The position numbers were made by a program, and so were the translations under genes. From Eubacteriales bacterium (GTDB taxonomy: Bacteria > Bacillota_A > Clostridia > Christensenellales > Aristaeellaceae), in the NCBI GenBank assembly GCA_029974035.1, contig JARKQG010000095.1, positions 1-16,400 of the forward strand: 16,400 bases of DNA, written 5' to 3'. The notes under the pieces were generated by a model. That model searched no databases. It worked only from the letters and a program-made list of their open reading frames with translations, and was not told where the DNA came from. How positions within the stretch are numbered: the stretch's first letter is position 1; each line of letters opens with the position of its first letter. Below, piece by piece: positions 1 through 6,721 of this stretch.

Positions 1-415
1 TTTTCACCATGTCCTCAAAATTGGTGTTGAACACCGAATAGCTGCCCAGAAGGATCACCAGGTCCTGGTTGGATCGGCGCAGGTAGGCGATGTTGCTCTT
101 CAGCGCGTCCAGCGTGCCGTCGTAGGTGCCCACGTTCTCCCGGGTCTGGAAGGGCGGCAGGATGAAGAGGCCGTCGTTTCTCGTGTGCAGGTCCCACTCC
201 TTGCCCGCGCCCAGATGGTCCATCAGCGAGTGATAGTTTTTCTGCATGATGACGCCCACGTTGCGCACGCCGGAATTGACGAGGCTGGAGAGCTGAAAGT
301 CAATGATCCGGTACCGCCCCACCACCGGCAGCGCGGACACCGCGCGGGAACTGGTGAGCTCCCGCATGTTGTAGTCGTCCTTGGAGGTAAAGATGACGCC
401 CATGACATCCTTCAT
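1..415 (-). CDS. glgD: GlgD, glucose-1-phosphate adenylyltransferase-like subunit (partial, N-terminal part)
   Basis: The first 138 residues or so are present; the rest lies beyond the window edge. The protein begins [20 protein letters not shown] and continues with a [17 protein letters not shown] segment, shared with ADP-glucose pyrophosphorylases. The GGxGxRL nucleotide-binding loop seen in the neighbouring GlgC is absent: [11 protein letters not shown] stands in its place. That is typical of GlgD, the non-catalytic or modulatory partner of GlgC in Bacillota, which forms a heteromeric enzyme making ADP-glucose for glycogen synthesis. The ATG overlaps the glgC stop codon in an ATGA, so the two are translationally coupled and probably made in similar amounts. 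Identity rests on the N-terminus only, but the pairing with glgC makes it secure. Confidence 0.93.
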   Translation of the reverse strand, partial: MKDVMGVIFTSKDDYNMRELTSSRAVSALPVVGRYRIIDFQLSSLVNSGVRNVGVIMQKNYHSLMDHLGAGKEWDLHTRNDGLFILPPFQTRENVGTYDGTLDALKSNIAYLRRSNQDLVILLGSYSVFNTNFEDMVK

Positions 416-1617
416 TTTTCCGCCGCCTCCTTCGCCTCGAAATCCTCCCGGCCGACCTGCGCCCCCGGCGGCACCTTCGTGCCCGCGGGCAGCACGGTAT
501 CCGACGCGATCAGCGCGATCTTGCTCTGGCCGCCCTCACCCACATCCGCCCCCTCGCCCACAACGGCGCGCTCGCCCACGATGGCGCGGCGCACGACGGC
601 GTTTTTGCGGATGACGCTGCCCGGCATGATCACTGAATCCACCACCACCGCGCCCTCCTCCACCTTCACGCCGGCGAACAGCACCGAATGGCTGACCGCG
701 CCGTAGACACCGCAGCCCTCCGTGACCATGCAGGCGCTGACCTGCGCGTTTGGGCCGATGAAGTGGGGCGGCATGATGGGGTTGCGGGCGAAGATGCGCC
801 AGCGCTTGTCGTAGAGATTGAAAAGCGGCGGGTCCATGAGCAGGTCCATGTTGGCCTCCCAGAGGCTTTCGATGGTGCCCACGTCCTTCCAGTAGTCCTC
901 AAAGTCGTAGGCCATCAGCTTCTGCCGGTCGGCCAGCATTCTGGGAATGATGTTCTTGCCGAAGTCGTTGGAGGACTTCTTGTCCGCCTCGTCGGCCACC
1001 AGGTACTCCTTGAGCACCTGCCAGTTGAACACGTATACGCCCATCGACGCGCGGTTGGACTTGGCCTTGGCGGGCTTTTCCTCAAATTCGGTGATGCGGC
1101 CGGTCTTGTCGGTGTTCATGATGCCGAAATGGTGGGTGATCTCCCAGGGCACGAGCCGGACCGCGATGGTGGCGGCCGCCTTGTTGCGGATGTGTGTCTG
1201 GAGCATCTTGTTGTAATCCATCTTGTAGATGTGGTCGCCGGAAAGGATCAGCACGTAGTCCGGATCATACTGCTCGATGAAGCTGATATTCTGATAGATG
1301 GCGTTGGCGGTGCCGCGGTACCACTCCCCCACCTTGCCCTTCACGTAGGGCGGCAGCACGAACACGCCGCCGTTGGTCAGGTCCAGGTCCCAGGGCTGGC
1401 CGGAGCCGATGTAGCGGTTGAGCTCCAGCGGTTGGTACTGGGTCAGGACGCCCACCACGTCGATGCCGGAGTTGGAGCAGTTTGAAAGCGGAAAGTCGAT
1501 GATGCGGTATTTCCCGCCGAAGGGCACGGCGGGTTTGGCGAGGGTCTTTGTCAGAAGACCAAGCCTTGAACCCTGTCCACCTGCCAGAAGCATGGCAATG
1601 CAGCTTTTTTTAAGCAT
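412..1617 (-). CDS. glgC: GlgC, glucose-1-phosphate adenylyltransferase (ADP-glucose pyrophosphorylase)
   Basis: Makes ADP-glucose from ATP and glucose-1-phosphate, the committed step of bacterial glycogen synthesis in the cytoplasm. With the start used here the protein has 401 residues, normal for the family. The N-terminal nucleotidyltransferase domain has the loop [11 protein letters not shown] (about residues 10-20), then [15 protein letters not shown], the metal and substrate region [12 protein letters not shown], and [20 protein letters not shown]. The C-terminal third is a left-handed beta-helix with hexapeptide-like repeats (for example [19 protein letters not shown]). An ATG at 1626 is also in frame, but the Shine-Dalgarno AAAGGAG (1627-1633) touches it directly. 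The ATG at 1617 sits 9 nt downstream of that site and gives the usual [14 protein letters not shown] start, so it was preferred. The gene leads an operon with glgD. Confidence 0.96.
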   Translation of the reverse strand: MLKKSCIAMLLAGGQGSRLGLLTKTLAKPAVPFGGKYRIIDFPLSNCSNSGIDVVGVLTQYQPLELNRYIGSGQPWDLDLTNGGVFVLPPYVKGKVGEWYRGTANAIYQNISFIEQYDPDYVLILSGDHIYKMDYNKMLQTHIRNKAAATIAVRLVPWEITHHFGIMNTDKTGRITEFEEKPAKAKSNRASMGVYVFNWQVLKEYLVADEADKKSSNDFGKNIIPRMLADRQKLMAYDFEDYWKDVGTIESLWEANMDLLMDPPLFNLYDKRWRIFARNPIMPPHFIGPNAQVSACMVTEGCGVYGAVSHSVLFAGVKVEEGAVVVDSVIMPGSVIRKNAVVRRAIVGERAVVGEGADVGEGGQSKIALIASDTVLPAGTKVPPGAQVGREDFEAKEAAEK

Positions 1618-1687
1618 TCCCTTCATCTCCTTTGAGTTGGTAAGGCCAATGGGTAATTGTTAAATATGTGAATAACCCGTTGATAAC

Positions 1688-1693
1688 ATTATA
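1688..1693 (-). promoter_or_regulatory. -10 element of the glgCD promoter
   Basis: Read on the minus strand this is a perfect TATAAT in GTGTATAATGTTATC, about 70 nt upstream of the glgC start. No good -35 is seen at 16-18 nt (the best match is about TGGTAT), so strength and factor use are uncertain. The position and orientation fit a glgCD promoter. It is called from the -10 alone. Confidence 0.5.
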
Positions 1694-1898
1694 CACGATC
1701 GAGGGACAGAATACCAGTCTATTTTCCCCTTGACGCATAGAAAAACCCCATCAAAAAAAGGCACCTTTTTTGACGCCTCCGCGCGAGGCCCGCGCCCGCG
1801 CTCAATGCGGATGCCCGCGACCCGCCCGCCGCCAATCAATCCTTTCTATATAAAATACCAATTCCCTTCCGAAAAATCAACCGCCCTGTCAGACGGGG
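1694..1898. other. Intergenic region between glgC promoter and corrinoid gene terminator; no gene recognised
   Basis: About 200 bases without a credible coding region. At 1751-1772 an A/T-rich inverted repeat (TCAAAAAAAGG, CA, CCTTTTTTGA) could form a weak hairpin on either strand. The middle part (about 1777-1840) is a run of GC-rich, low-complexity sequence dominated by CCCGC and GCGC. A plus-strand open frame at 1730-2050 crosses the region and the downstream terminator. It is Arg/Pro-rich in composition and has no good ribosome binding site, so it was not called. Confidence 0.6.
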
Positions 1899-1899
1899 T

Positions 1900-1940
1900 A
1901 AAAAATGCACGGGCCGCCGCGCGTTTGCGCGGCGGCCCGT
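1900..1940 (-). terminator. Rho-independent terminator of the corrinoid protein gene
   Basis: A perfect 14-bp inverted repeat, ACGGGCCGCCGCGC (1909-1922) with GCGCGGCGGCCCGT (1927-1940) and a 4-nt loop. On the minus strand it is followed after three bases by six T residues (1905-1900). It starts 18 nt past the stop codon of the corrinoid gene and ends that transcript before glgC. The gene is thus an independent unit. Confidence 0.9.
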
Positions 1941-1958
1941 ATGGCGGTGCTCCGCCGA

Positions 1959-2591
1959 TCAGGCAATCAAAAGTTTGGCCAGGTCCGCGGCGGAGGCGGC
2001 GTCGGGCGAATATCCGTCCGCGCCCACTTCGTCGGCAAAGGACTGCGTGACCGGCGCGCCGCCGATCATGATCTTGACCTTTTCGCGCACGCCCGCCTCC
2101 CGGATGGCGTCAATGGAGAGCTTGATGGAGGGCATCGTGGTGGTGAGCAGCGCGCTCATGCCCACAATCTGGGCGCCCTGGTTCTTGACCGCGTCGATGT
2201 AGGCCTCGGGCGAAACGTCCACGCCCAGGTCGATCACGGTGAAGCCCGCGCCCTCCAGCATCATGCCCACCAGGTTTTTGCCAATGTCGTGCAGATCGCC
2301 CTTGACGGTGCCGATGGCCACCACGCCGCGGGACTGGGCGTTTGCGTCCGCCAGCAGCGGCTTGAGGATTTCGGTACCGGTCTTCATTGCGCGGGCGGCG
2401 ATCAGAACCTCGGGCACGTACACCTCGTTGTTCTTGAACAGGATGCCCAGCTCGTTCATTCCGACGATCAGGCCATCGTTGAGAATGGTCTCCGCGGGGA
2501 CCCCCTCAGCGACCGCATCTGTCACCAGCGTCTTGACGATCTTTGCGCGGCCCGCCTTTACGGCGTCCGCGATGGCACGAAAGTCCGCCAT
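1959..2591 (-). CDS. Methyltransferase cognate corrinoid protein (MtbC/MttC/MtaC family)
   Basis: A 210-residue B12-binding protein of the family that carries the methyl group between two methyltransferases in anaerobic C1 metabolism. Residues 1-85 form the helical cap domain (LNDGLIVGMNELGILFKNNE, VPEVLIAARAMKTG). Residues 90-210 are the Rossmann-like corrinoid domain. The base-on ligand motif DLHDIGKN starts at residue 99 with His101 as the expected cobalt ligand, followed by GMSALLTTTM (Ser146) and IMIGGAPVT (177-182) for the nucleotide tail. An in-frame ATG 54 nt further upstream was rejected, because GGAGGGG (2597-2603) sits 5 nt from the ATG at 2591 and homologues begin like MADFRAIADAVKAG. 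The gene is divergent from a PocR/AraC regulator and close to an MtaA-like methyltransferase. The methyl donor cannot be told from this protein; MtaC-, MtbC- and MttC-type proteins are too alike. Confidence 0.95.
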   Translation of the reverse strand: MADFRAIADAVKAGRAKIVKTLVTDAVAEGVPAETILNDGLIVGMNELGILFKNNEVYVPEVLIAARAMKTGTEILKPLLADANAQSRGVVAIGTVKGDLHDIGKNLVGMMLEGAGFTVIDLGVDVSPEAYIDAVKNQGAQIVGMSALLTTTMPSIKLSIDAIREAGVREKVKIMIGGAPVTQSFADEVGADGYSPDAASAADLAKLLIA

Positions 2592-2635
2592 ACAATCCCC
2601 TCCAAAAAACACTTGGTTTTTGATCCTCTTCGAAC

Positions 2636-2641
2636 AGTATA
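2636..2641 (-). promoter_or_regulatory. Extended -10 of the corrinoid protein gene promoter
   Basis: On the minus strand this is TATACT preceded by TGC, giving CATGCTATACT. No -35-like hexamer lies 16-18 nt upstream (the sequence there is about TGATCG), so the promoter probably needs an activator. A 12-bp box lies 38 bp upstream of the -10 and is described separately. Confidence 0.6.
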
Positions 2642-2679
2642 GCATGAAAAGCGGTCATCGATCATTGCAAAATCTTTTC

Positions 2680-2691
2680 ATTACGTGTAAT
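2680..2691. promoter_or_regulatory. Putative operator of the PocR/AraC regulator (divergent promoter region)
   Basis: The near-palindrome ATTACGTGTAAT has 5-bp arms ATTAC and GTAAT and lies between the divergent corrinoid and regulator genes. It is 38 bp upstream of the corrinoid gene's TATACT, a plausible activator position. It also covers the -35 region of the regulator's own likely promoter (-10 at 2708), a plausible autorepression position. A related box, AGTACATGTAAA, stands at the same 38-bp distance from the -10 of the operon at 4052. Read in the direction of transcription the two boxes agree at 9 of 12 bases. Assignment to this regulator is inference from spacing and neighbourhood. 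Confidence 0.45.
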
Positions 2692-2707
2692 TTCTTATGA
2701 TTTGTGA

Positions 2708-2713
2708 TACACT
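2708..2713 (+). promoter_or_regulatory. Possible -10 element of the regulator gene promoter
   Basis: TACACT within TTGTGATACACTATTGG, 21 bases before the regulator start codon. The expected -35 position (about 2685-2690) falls inside the ATTACGTGTAAT box and is a poor hexamer. The regulator may therefore be weakly expressed and self-controlled. Tentative. Confidence 0.35.
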
Positions 2714-2734
2714 ATTGGTGAGAGGTGACATCCC

Positions 2735-3991
2735 ATGCAGAATGAACGCATCCGCGAGCGCGCCGAGGCGCTGGGCACCCTGGCGGCGCTGCCGGTGCAG
2801 GTGCTGGACGAGGGCGGGCGCGCGGAGATGCGTTGCGGCGGTCCCTGCGAGTACTGCCGCATCTTCAAGCGGTTTTTGAAGCCCGGCGAATCCTGCGAAA
2901 CGCTCCACGCGCTGGCGGGCCGCCGCGCGATGGACCTGGGAGAATCCTATATATTCACCTGCCACGCGGGCGTGTACCACATTGTGATGCCGCTGGTCAG
3001 CGGCAGCGAGTTTGAGGGCGCGGTGCTGCTGGGGCCATTCATCCTGGGGGCGATGGACTCCACGCTTCTGCAGGAGGTGGCCCGGCGCTACCGCCTGCCC
3101 ACGGACGCGCTTTTGGACATGTACGACGCGGCCTCGGGGCTTCGCGCCCTGTCCGCCGAGGAGGCCGGCGCGCTGTGCCGCATGGTGCGGTTTCTCTTTG
3201 GCGCGCTGGACGGCGGCGCGCTGGAAGCGCGGCGGGGCCGCGCGCAGCAGCAAAGCCGCATCGGCGAATCCATCCAGACCTACAAGGGCTTCCAGACCGC
3301 GGGGCCGGCCTATCCGCTGGAGAAGGAGCGCCTGTTGGTGCGCCACGTGCGCTCCGGCGACGCGTCGGAGGCCAAGGCGCTGCTCAACGACCTTCTGGGC
3401 TATGCGCTGTTCGCCAGCGGCGGCACGCTGGAGGTGGTCAAGGCCTGCACGGCGGAGCTCTGCGCGCTATTATCGCGGGCGGCCATCGAGGGCGGGGTCC
3501 AGACGGTGGAGGCGCTGGCGATGAACCGGTCGTTTATGCGCTCGCTCTGGCAGGCGTCCACCACGGAGGACCTGTGCTACCACATGCAGGAGGCGGTGGA
3601 GCGCTTCTGCGAAAGCGCGTTCCCGCCCGGAGCCGTCGCGGAGCGGGACGTGATCCAGCAGGCGACCCGCTTTATCAATATTCACTTTTCCGAACCGCTG
3701 ACCCTTGCCGACGTGGCGCGGAGCGTACACCTGAGCGAGAGCTATTTTTCGACGGTCTTCAAAAAAGGCTGCGGCGCCTCCTTCCGGGAATACCTGAACG
3801 CCGTGCGCATCGACGAGGCCCGGCGGCTGCTGGACCTGAACCAGCAGTCCGTCACGGAAATCGCGCTGGCGGTGGGCTTTGAAAGCCAGAGCTACTTTTC
3901 CAAGGTGTTCCGCGCGGTGACCGGGGTGTCCCCCAAGGAATATCGAACAAAAGTACATGTAAATCATACGGAAACAGGCGCGGGTGCGTGA
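2735..3991 (+). CDS. PocR-domain AraC-family transcriptional regulator
   Basis: A 418-residue DNA-binding regulator. Residues about 8-160 resemble the PocR sensory domain, with a cysteine cluster Cys34-x3-Cys38-x2-Cys41, Cys54 and Cys76 in the contexts RCGGPCEYCRIFK and YIFTCHAGVYHIVMPL. Residues about 305-405 are a standard AraC domain with two helix-turn-helix motifs (LTLADVARSVHLSESYFSTVF, then VTEIALAVGFESQSYFSKVF). The helical middle section has no known role. PocR itself controls propanediol and cobalamin genes. In this setting the domain probably senses a one-carbon substrate, a corrinoid or redox state; the cysteines would suit a metal or Fe-S ligand. GAGGTG stands about 7 nt before the ATG. 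The gene lies between the corrinoid gene and the methyltransferase operon, so it is the obvious local regulator. The 3' end of the coding region contains a candidate operator for the next operon. Confidence 0.9.
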   Translation: MQNERIRERAEALGTLAALPVQVLDEGGRAEMRCGGPCEYCRIFKRFLKPGESCETLHALAGRRAMDLGESYIFTCHAGVYHIVMPLVSGSEFEGAVLLGPFILGAMDSTLLQEVARRYRLPTDALLDMYDAASGLRALSAEEAGALCRMVRFLFGALDGGALEARRGRAQQQSRIGESIQTYKGFQTAGPAYPLEKERLLVRHVRSGDASEAKALLNDLLGYALFASGGTLEVVKACTAELCALLSRAAIEGGVQTVEALAMNRSFMRSLWQASTTEDLCYHMQEAVERFCESAFPPGAVAERDVIQQATRFINIHFSEPLTLADVARSVHLSESYFSTVFKKGCGASFREYLNAVRIDEARRLLDLNQQSVTEIALAVGFESQSYFSKVFRAVTGVSPKEYRTKVHVNHTETGAGA

Positions 3992-4007
3992 ACGCCAATG
4001 CTATAAT
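3952..4007 (+). promoter_or_regulatory. Promoter and putative upstream activator box of the UroD-Trx/GTPase/ferredoxin operon
   Basis: An extended -10, ATGCTATAAT with TATAAT at 4002-4007, lies in the short gap after the regulator stop codon. There is no convincing -35 (the sequence at 3979-3984 is CGCGGG), which suggests activator dependence. The 12-mer AGTACATGTAAA (3952-3963, core TACATGTA) is inside the last codons of the regulator gene, exactly 38 bp upstream of the -10. Box type, spacing and the ATGCTATAMT -10 repeat those of the corrinoid gene, so both transcripts are probably co-regulated. The -10 is fairly secure; the box is inference. Confidence 0.5.
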
Positions 4008-4051
4008 CATGAGCGGAAGAACCAATGCTCATGACAGCGGGAGTGATTCAA

Positions 4052-5410
4052 ATGACGCCTAAGGAGATCCTGTTCGCGACGTTTCGGCGGGAGCACGTGC
4101 CCTCGATGGCCTGGGTTCCCTTCGCCGGCGTTCACGCCGGCAAACTGACCGGAACCGACGCCGATGTGCTGCTGACCGACCCCGACAAGCTGTTCGACGC
4201 GCTGATGAAGGTCAACGAGCTGTACCGCCCTTCGGGGCAGCCGGTGCTGTTTGACCTGCAGATCGAGGCCGAGTGCCTGGGCTGCGACCTGGTGTGGGCC
4301 AAGAACGGCCCGCCGTCCGTGGCCTCCCACCCACTGGAGGACGACATGTCCATCCCCTGCGAGTGCACCATCCCCACCGAAAAGAGCGGCCGCATCCCCA
4401 TGGCGCTGGAGGTCATGCGCCGCATGAAGGAGGCGGTGGGCGAAACCACCGCGCTGTACGGCCTGATCTGCGGGCCCTTTACGCTGGCGTCGCACTTAAG
4501 GGGCAACGACATCTTCATGGACATGTACGACGACGAGGCGTACTGCCAGCAGCTTCTGGCCTTCTGCAACAAGGTGGCCATGCGCATGGCGGACCTGTAC
4601 GTGGCGGCGGGGATGGACGTGATCGCCGTCGTGGACCCGATGATCAGCCAGATCTCTGTCAGCCACTTCGAGCAGTTCATGGCGGAGCCCTTCACCGCGC
4701 TTTTTGAACACATCCGCGCGCTGGGCGCCCTGAGCGCCTTCTTCGTCTGCGGCGACGCCACCCGCAACATTGAGTCCATGTGCAAGACCCGGCCGGACAG
4801 CGTATCCGTCGACGAAAACGTGAACCTGGCGGCGGCCAAGGCCATCGCCGACCGCTACGGCATTGCCATCGGCGGCAACATCCCGCTGACCACGGTGCTG
4901 CTCCACGGCACCCAGCAGGACGTGATGAAGTGCGTGGTGGACCTTCTCGATTCCGTGCAGGACCGCACGGGCCTCATCGTGGCGCCGGGCTGCGACATGC
5001 CCTACGATGTGCCGGTGGAAAACGGCATCGCGGTGTCCCACGCGGTGCTGCACGAGGCCGAGGCGCGGGAGATGCTGAAAAACTACGTGGCCGTCACCGA
5101 CGATATCGACATCGAGCTGCCCGACTACGCGAACCTTTCAAAGCCCCTGGTGGAGGTGTTCACGCTGGATTCCGCCACCTGCGCCGCCTGCGGCTACATG
5201 ATGGGCGCGGCCAACCGGGCCAAGGCGGACTTTGGCGACAGGATCGACATGGTGGAGTACAAGTTCACCGAAAAGGACAACATCGCCCGCTGCCGGAAGA
5301 TGGGCGTGCCCAACCTGCCCAGCCTGTACATCAACGGCGTTTTGAAGTACCGCTCGCTGGTGCCCAGCCGCAAGGAGCTGGCCGAGGCGATCGAGGAAGT
5401 CATGAAATGA
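4052..5410 (+). CDS. UroD/MtaA-like corrinoid methyltransferase with C-terminal thioredoxin-like domain
   Basis: A 452-residue protein in two parts. Residues 1-345 form a uroporphyrinogen decarboxylase/MtaA/CmuA type TIM barrel. It begins MTPKEILFATFRRE and contains ALYGLICGPFTLASHL, DPMISQISVSHFEQF, VSVDENVNLAAAKAI and IVAPGCDMPYDVPVENG. Members move a methyl group from a corrinoid protein to a thiol or pterin acceptor. The usual zinc site is His-x-Cys plus a later Cys. Here Cys233 and Cys314 are kept, but the His position is Phe231 (FFVCGDAT against HICGN in MtaA). Residues about 365-452 form a thioredoxin-like domain with CAAC (Cys377, Cys380) and the cis-proline region GVPNLPSLYING. An upstream ATG at 4025 is in frame, but the start at 4052 has GGGAG at a good distance and matches family N-termini. 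The stop overlaps the GTPase start (ATGA). Methyl transfer from the neighbouring corrinoid protein is inferred; the acceptor is unknown. Confidence 0.85.
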   Translation: MTPKEILFATFRREHVPSMAWVPFAGVHAGKLTGTDADVLLTDPDKLFDALMKVNELYRPSGQPVLFDLQIEAECLGCDLVWAKNGPPSVASHPLEDDMSIPCECTIPTEKSGRIPMALEVMRRMKEAVGETTALYGLICGPFTLASHLRGNDIFMDMYDDEAYCQQLLAFCNKVAMRMADLYVAAGMDVIAVVDPMISQISVSHFEQFMAEPFTALFEHIRALGALSAFFVCGDATRNIESMCKTRPDSVSVDENVNLAAAKAIADRYGIAIGGNIPLTTVLLHGTQQDVMKCVVDLLDSVQDRTGLIVAPGCDMPYDVPVENGIAVSHAVLHEAEAREMLKNYVAVTDDIDIELPDYANLSKPLVEVFTLDSATCAACGYMMGAANRAKADFGDRIDMVEYKFTEKDNIARCRKMGVPNLPSLYINGVLKYRSLVPSRKELAEAIEEVMK

Positions 5411-6309
5411 CGCGGCTGTTTCTCCTCACCGGCTTTCTGGGCTCCGGCAAGACCACGCTGCTCAAGAAGCTTGCGCCCCGCCTCGGCGGACGGCTGGCGA
5501 TCATCGTCAACGATTTTGGCCGCGAGTGCGTCGATGAAAAGCTGCTCGCCGGGGTCAACGCGCGCCTCGCGGGCATCGCGGGCGGCTCGATCTTCTGCAC
5601 CTGCCGGCTGGACCAGTTTGAAAACGCGCTTTCGGATGCCCTTTCGCACGGACCGGACGCGGTTCTCGTCGAAACCAGCGGCCTCGGCGATCCCACCGCC
5701 ATCCGGTCCGTGCTGGGCCTCCGGCCGGAATTTTCGCAAATCGACTACCGCGGCTGCCTGTGCCTCGCCGACGCCCGGAATCTTTTCAAGGTGTACGATA
5801 CGGCGCGGGTGGTGCGAAAGCAGCTGAACGCGGCGGATCTGGTGATCCTGACCAAGTGCGACGCCGCCACGGAAGCCGAAATCGCGCGGGCGAAGGCGCT
5901 GATTGGCCGCCACGCCGCGGAATCGGACATCCTGGAGGTTTCCTTCGGCGACCTGACCGAGGCCCAGGCCGGGCGCATCCTGGCGATGAAGGCGCAGCCC
6001 CGCGACGGCTTTCTGACCGCCGAGCTGGGGCTGCACAGCCTGACGCTCAGGGTGGACCCGCGGGCGGGCTCTGCGGAAGTCACCGCGTTTCTTGGCGCGC
6101 TGGCCCCGGACGCCTACCGCGCGAAGGGCTTTCTGCGCCTTGCGGACGGCGTTTTCCGGGTGGACTCGGTGGGGCCGGATGTTGTGCTCGCCCCGTGGGA
6201 CGGCGCCGCGGACAACCTTCTGAGCGTCCTGTACGCCTACGGCCAACAGGCGAAAAAGCACATCGGGCGGAACGGCCCGCCCTGGATCGAAGTGGAGGAT
6301 GCAAAATGA
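5407..6309 (+). CDS. COG0523 (CobW/P47K family) GTPase, probable metallochaperone
   Basis: A 300-residue G3E-family P-loop GTPase. The Walker A motif is GFLGSGKTT (residues 9-17), followed by IIVNDFGRECVDE (32-44), the switch region VETSGLGDP and the guanine-specificity motif TKCD (NKxD type). A CobW C-terminal-like domain follows, with ADGVFRVD and GPPWIEV near the end. Family members insert or allocate metal ions, or help B12 enzymes, using GTP hydrolysis. The metal-binding CxCC normally found as GGCICCTVR is rearranged here to GGSIFCTCR, leaving Cys64-x-Cys66. The gene overlaps its neighbours on both sides by ATGA, so production is coupled to the methyltransferase and the ferredoxin-like protein. 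A client within this operon (zinc for the UroD barrel, or the corrinoid protein) is likely but inferred. Confidence 0.9.
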   Translation: MTRLFLLTGFLGSGKTTLLKKLAPRLGGRLAIIVNDFGRECVDEKLLAGVNARLAGIAGGSIFCTCRLDQFENALSDALSHGPDAVLVETSGLGDPTAIRSVLGLRPEFSQIDYRGCLCLADARNLFKVYDTARVVRKQLNAADLVILTKCDAATEAEIARAKALIGRHAAESDILEVSFGDLTEAQAGRILAMKAQPRDGFLTAELGLHSLTLRVDPRAGSAEVTAFLGALAPDAYRAKGFLRLADGVFRVDSVGPDVVLAPWDGAADNLLSVLYAYGQQAKKHIGRNGPPWIEVEDAK

Positions 6310-6710
6310 CGGAAGAAGCCAAGCTCTTTGCCGGCGGCCTCCGGCGGATGCTGATGTGCCGGATACCGGACGACATGCGCGCGCGGATCGAGGCGCTGCT
6401 CGCCGAACCCGAGCCCACCGCCTACGCGCTCAAGTCGGCCTACCAGAACTTCGCGCGGCGGCTGGTGCTGGCCCGCCCCCGCGAGGAGATCGGCTGGAAC
6501 CCCACCGTGGACGGAGACAGGTGCGTCGGCTGCGGCGCCTGCTACGATTTCTGCCCCCACGGCGTGTACGAGATGGAGGGCGGCCAGGCCCGGGTGATCC
6601 ACCCCACCGAGTGCGTGATCCTGTGCTCCAACTGCGTCAAAAAATGCCCCGCGGACGCCATTTCCTTTCCGCCCCAGACCGAGTACGCACAGCTGCTCCG
6701 GTACGAATGA
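6306..6710 (+). CDS. Small ferredoxin-like protein with two [4Fe-4S] motifs and a helical N-terminal extension
   Basis: A 134-residue protein. Residues 1-65 are a helical extension without recognisable motifs. Residues 66-120 carry two [4Fe-4S] binding motifs. The first is canonical, CVGCGACYDFCP with Cys73, 76, 79 and 83. The second, CVILCSNCVKKCP with Cys103, 107, 110 and 114, has three residues instead of two between the first pair. Such proteins pass low-potential electrons in the cytoplasm. The start codon overlaps the GTPase stop (ATGA) and a strong terminator follows, so this is the last gene of the operon. A role in keeping the corrinoid in the Co(I) state, or in reducing the thioredoxin-like domain, would suit the context but is inference. 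No RamA-like activase domain is fused to it. Confidence 0.88.
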   Translation: MTEEAKLFAGGLRRMLMCRIPDDMRARIEALLAEPEPTAYALKSAYQNFARRLVLARPREEIGWNPTVDGDRCVGCGACYDFCPHGVYEMEGGQARVIHPTECVILCSNCVKKCPADAISFPPQTEYAQLLRYE

Positions 6711-6721
6711 CCGGTCCCCAT

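Noticed and set aside
688..1485. Long plus-strand open frame (265 codons) opposite glgC
   Set aside because: It is the antisense shadow of glgC: composition is rich in Val, Gly, His and Asp as expected from reversed GC-rich codons, it has no ribosome site, and glgC is unmistakable.
1730..2050. Plus-strand open frame (106 codons) between glgC and the corrinoid gene
   Set aside because: It crosses the corrinoid gene terminator and the end of that gene, is Arg/Pro-rich, and has no ribosome binding site.
2592..2734. Cobalamin riboswitch controlling the corrinoid gene
   Set aside because: The leader is too short (about 40 nt from the likely transcription start to the ATG), and no B12-box-like sequence was seen.
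5194..6261. Minus-strand open frame (355 codons) opposite the GTPase gene
   Set aside because: Composition is typical of a reversed GC-rich gene, and the plus-strand GTPase has complete motifs and ATGA coupling on both sides.
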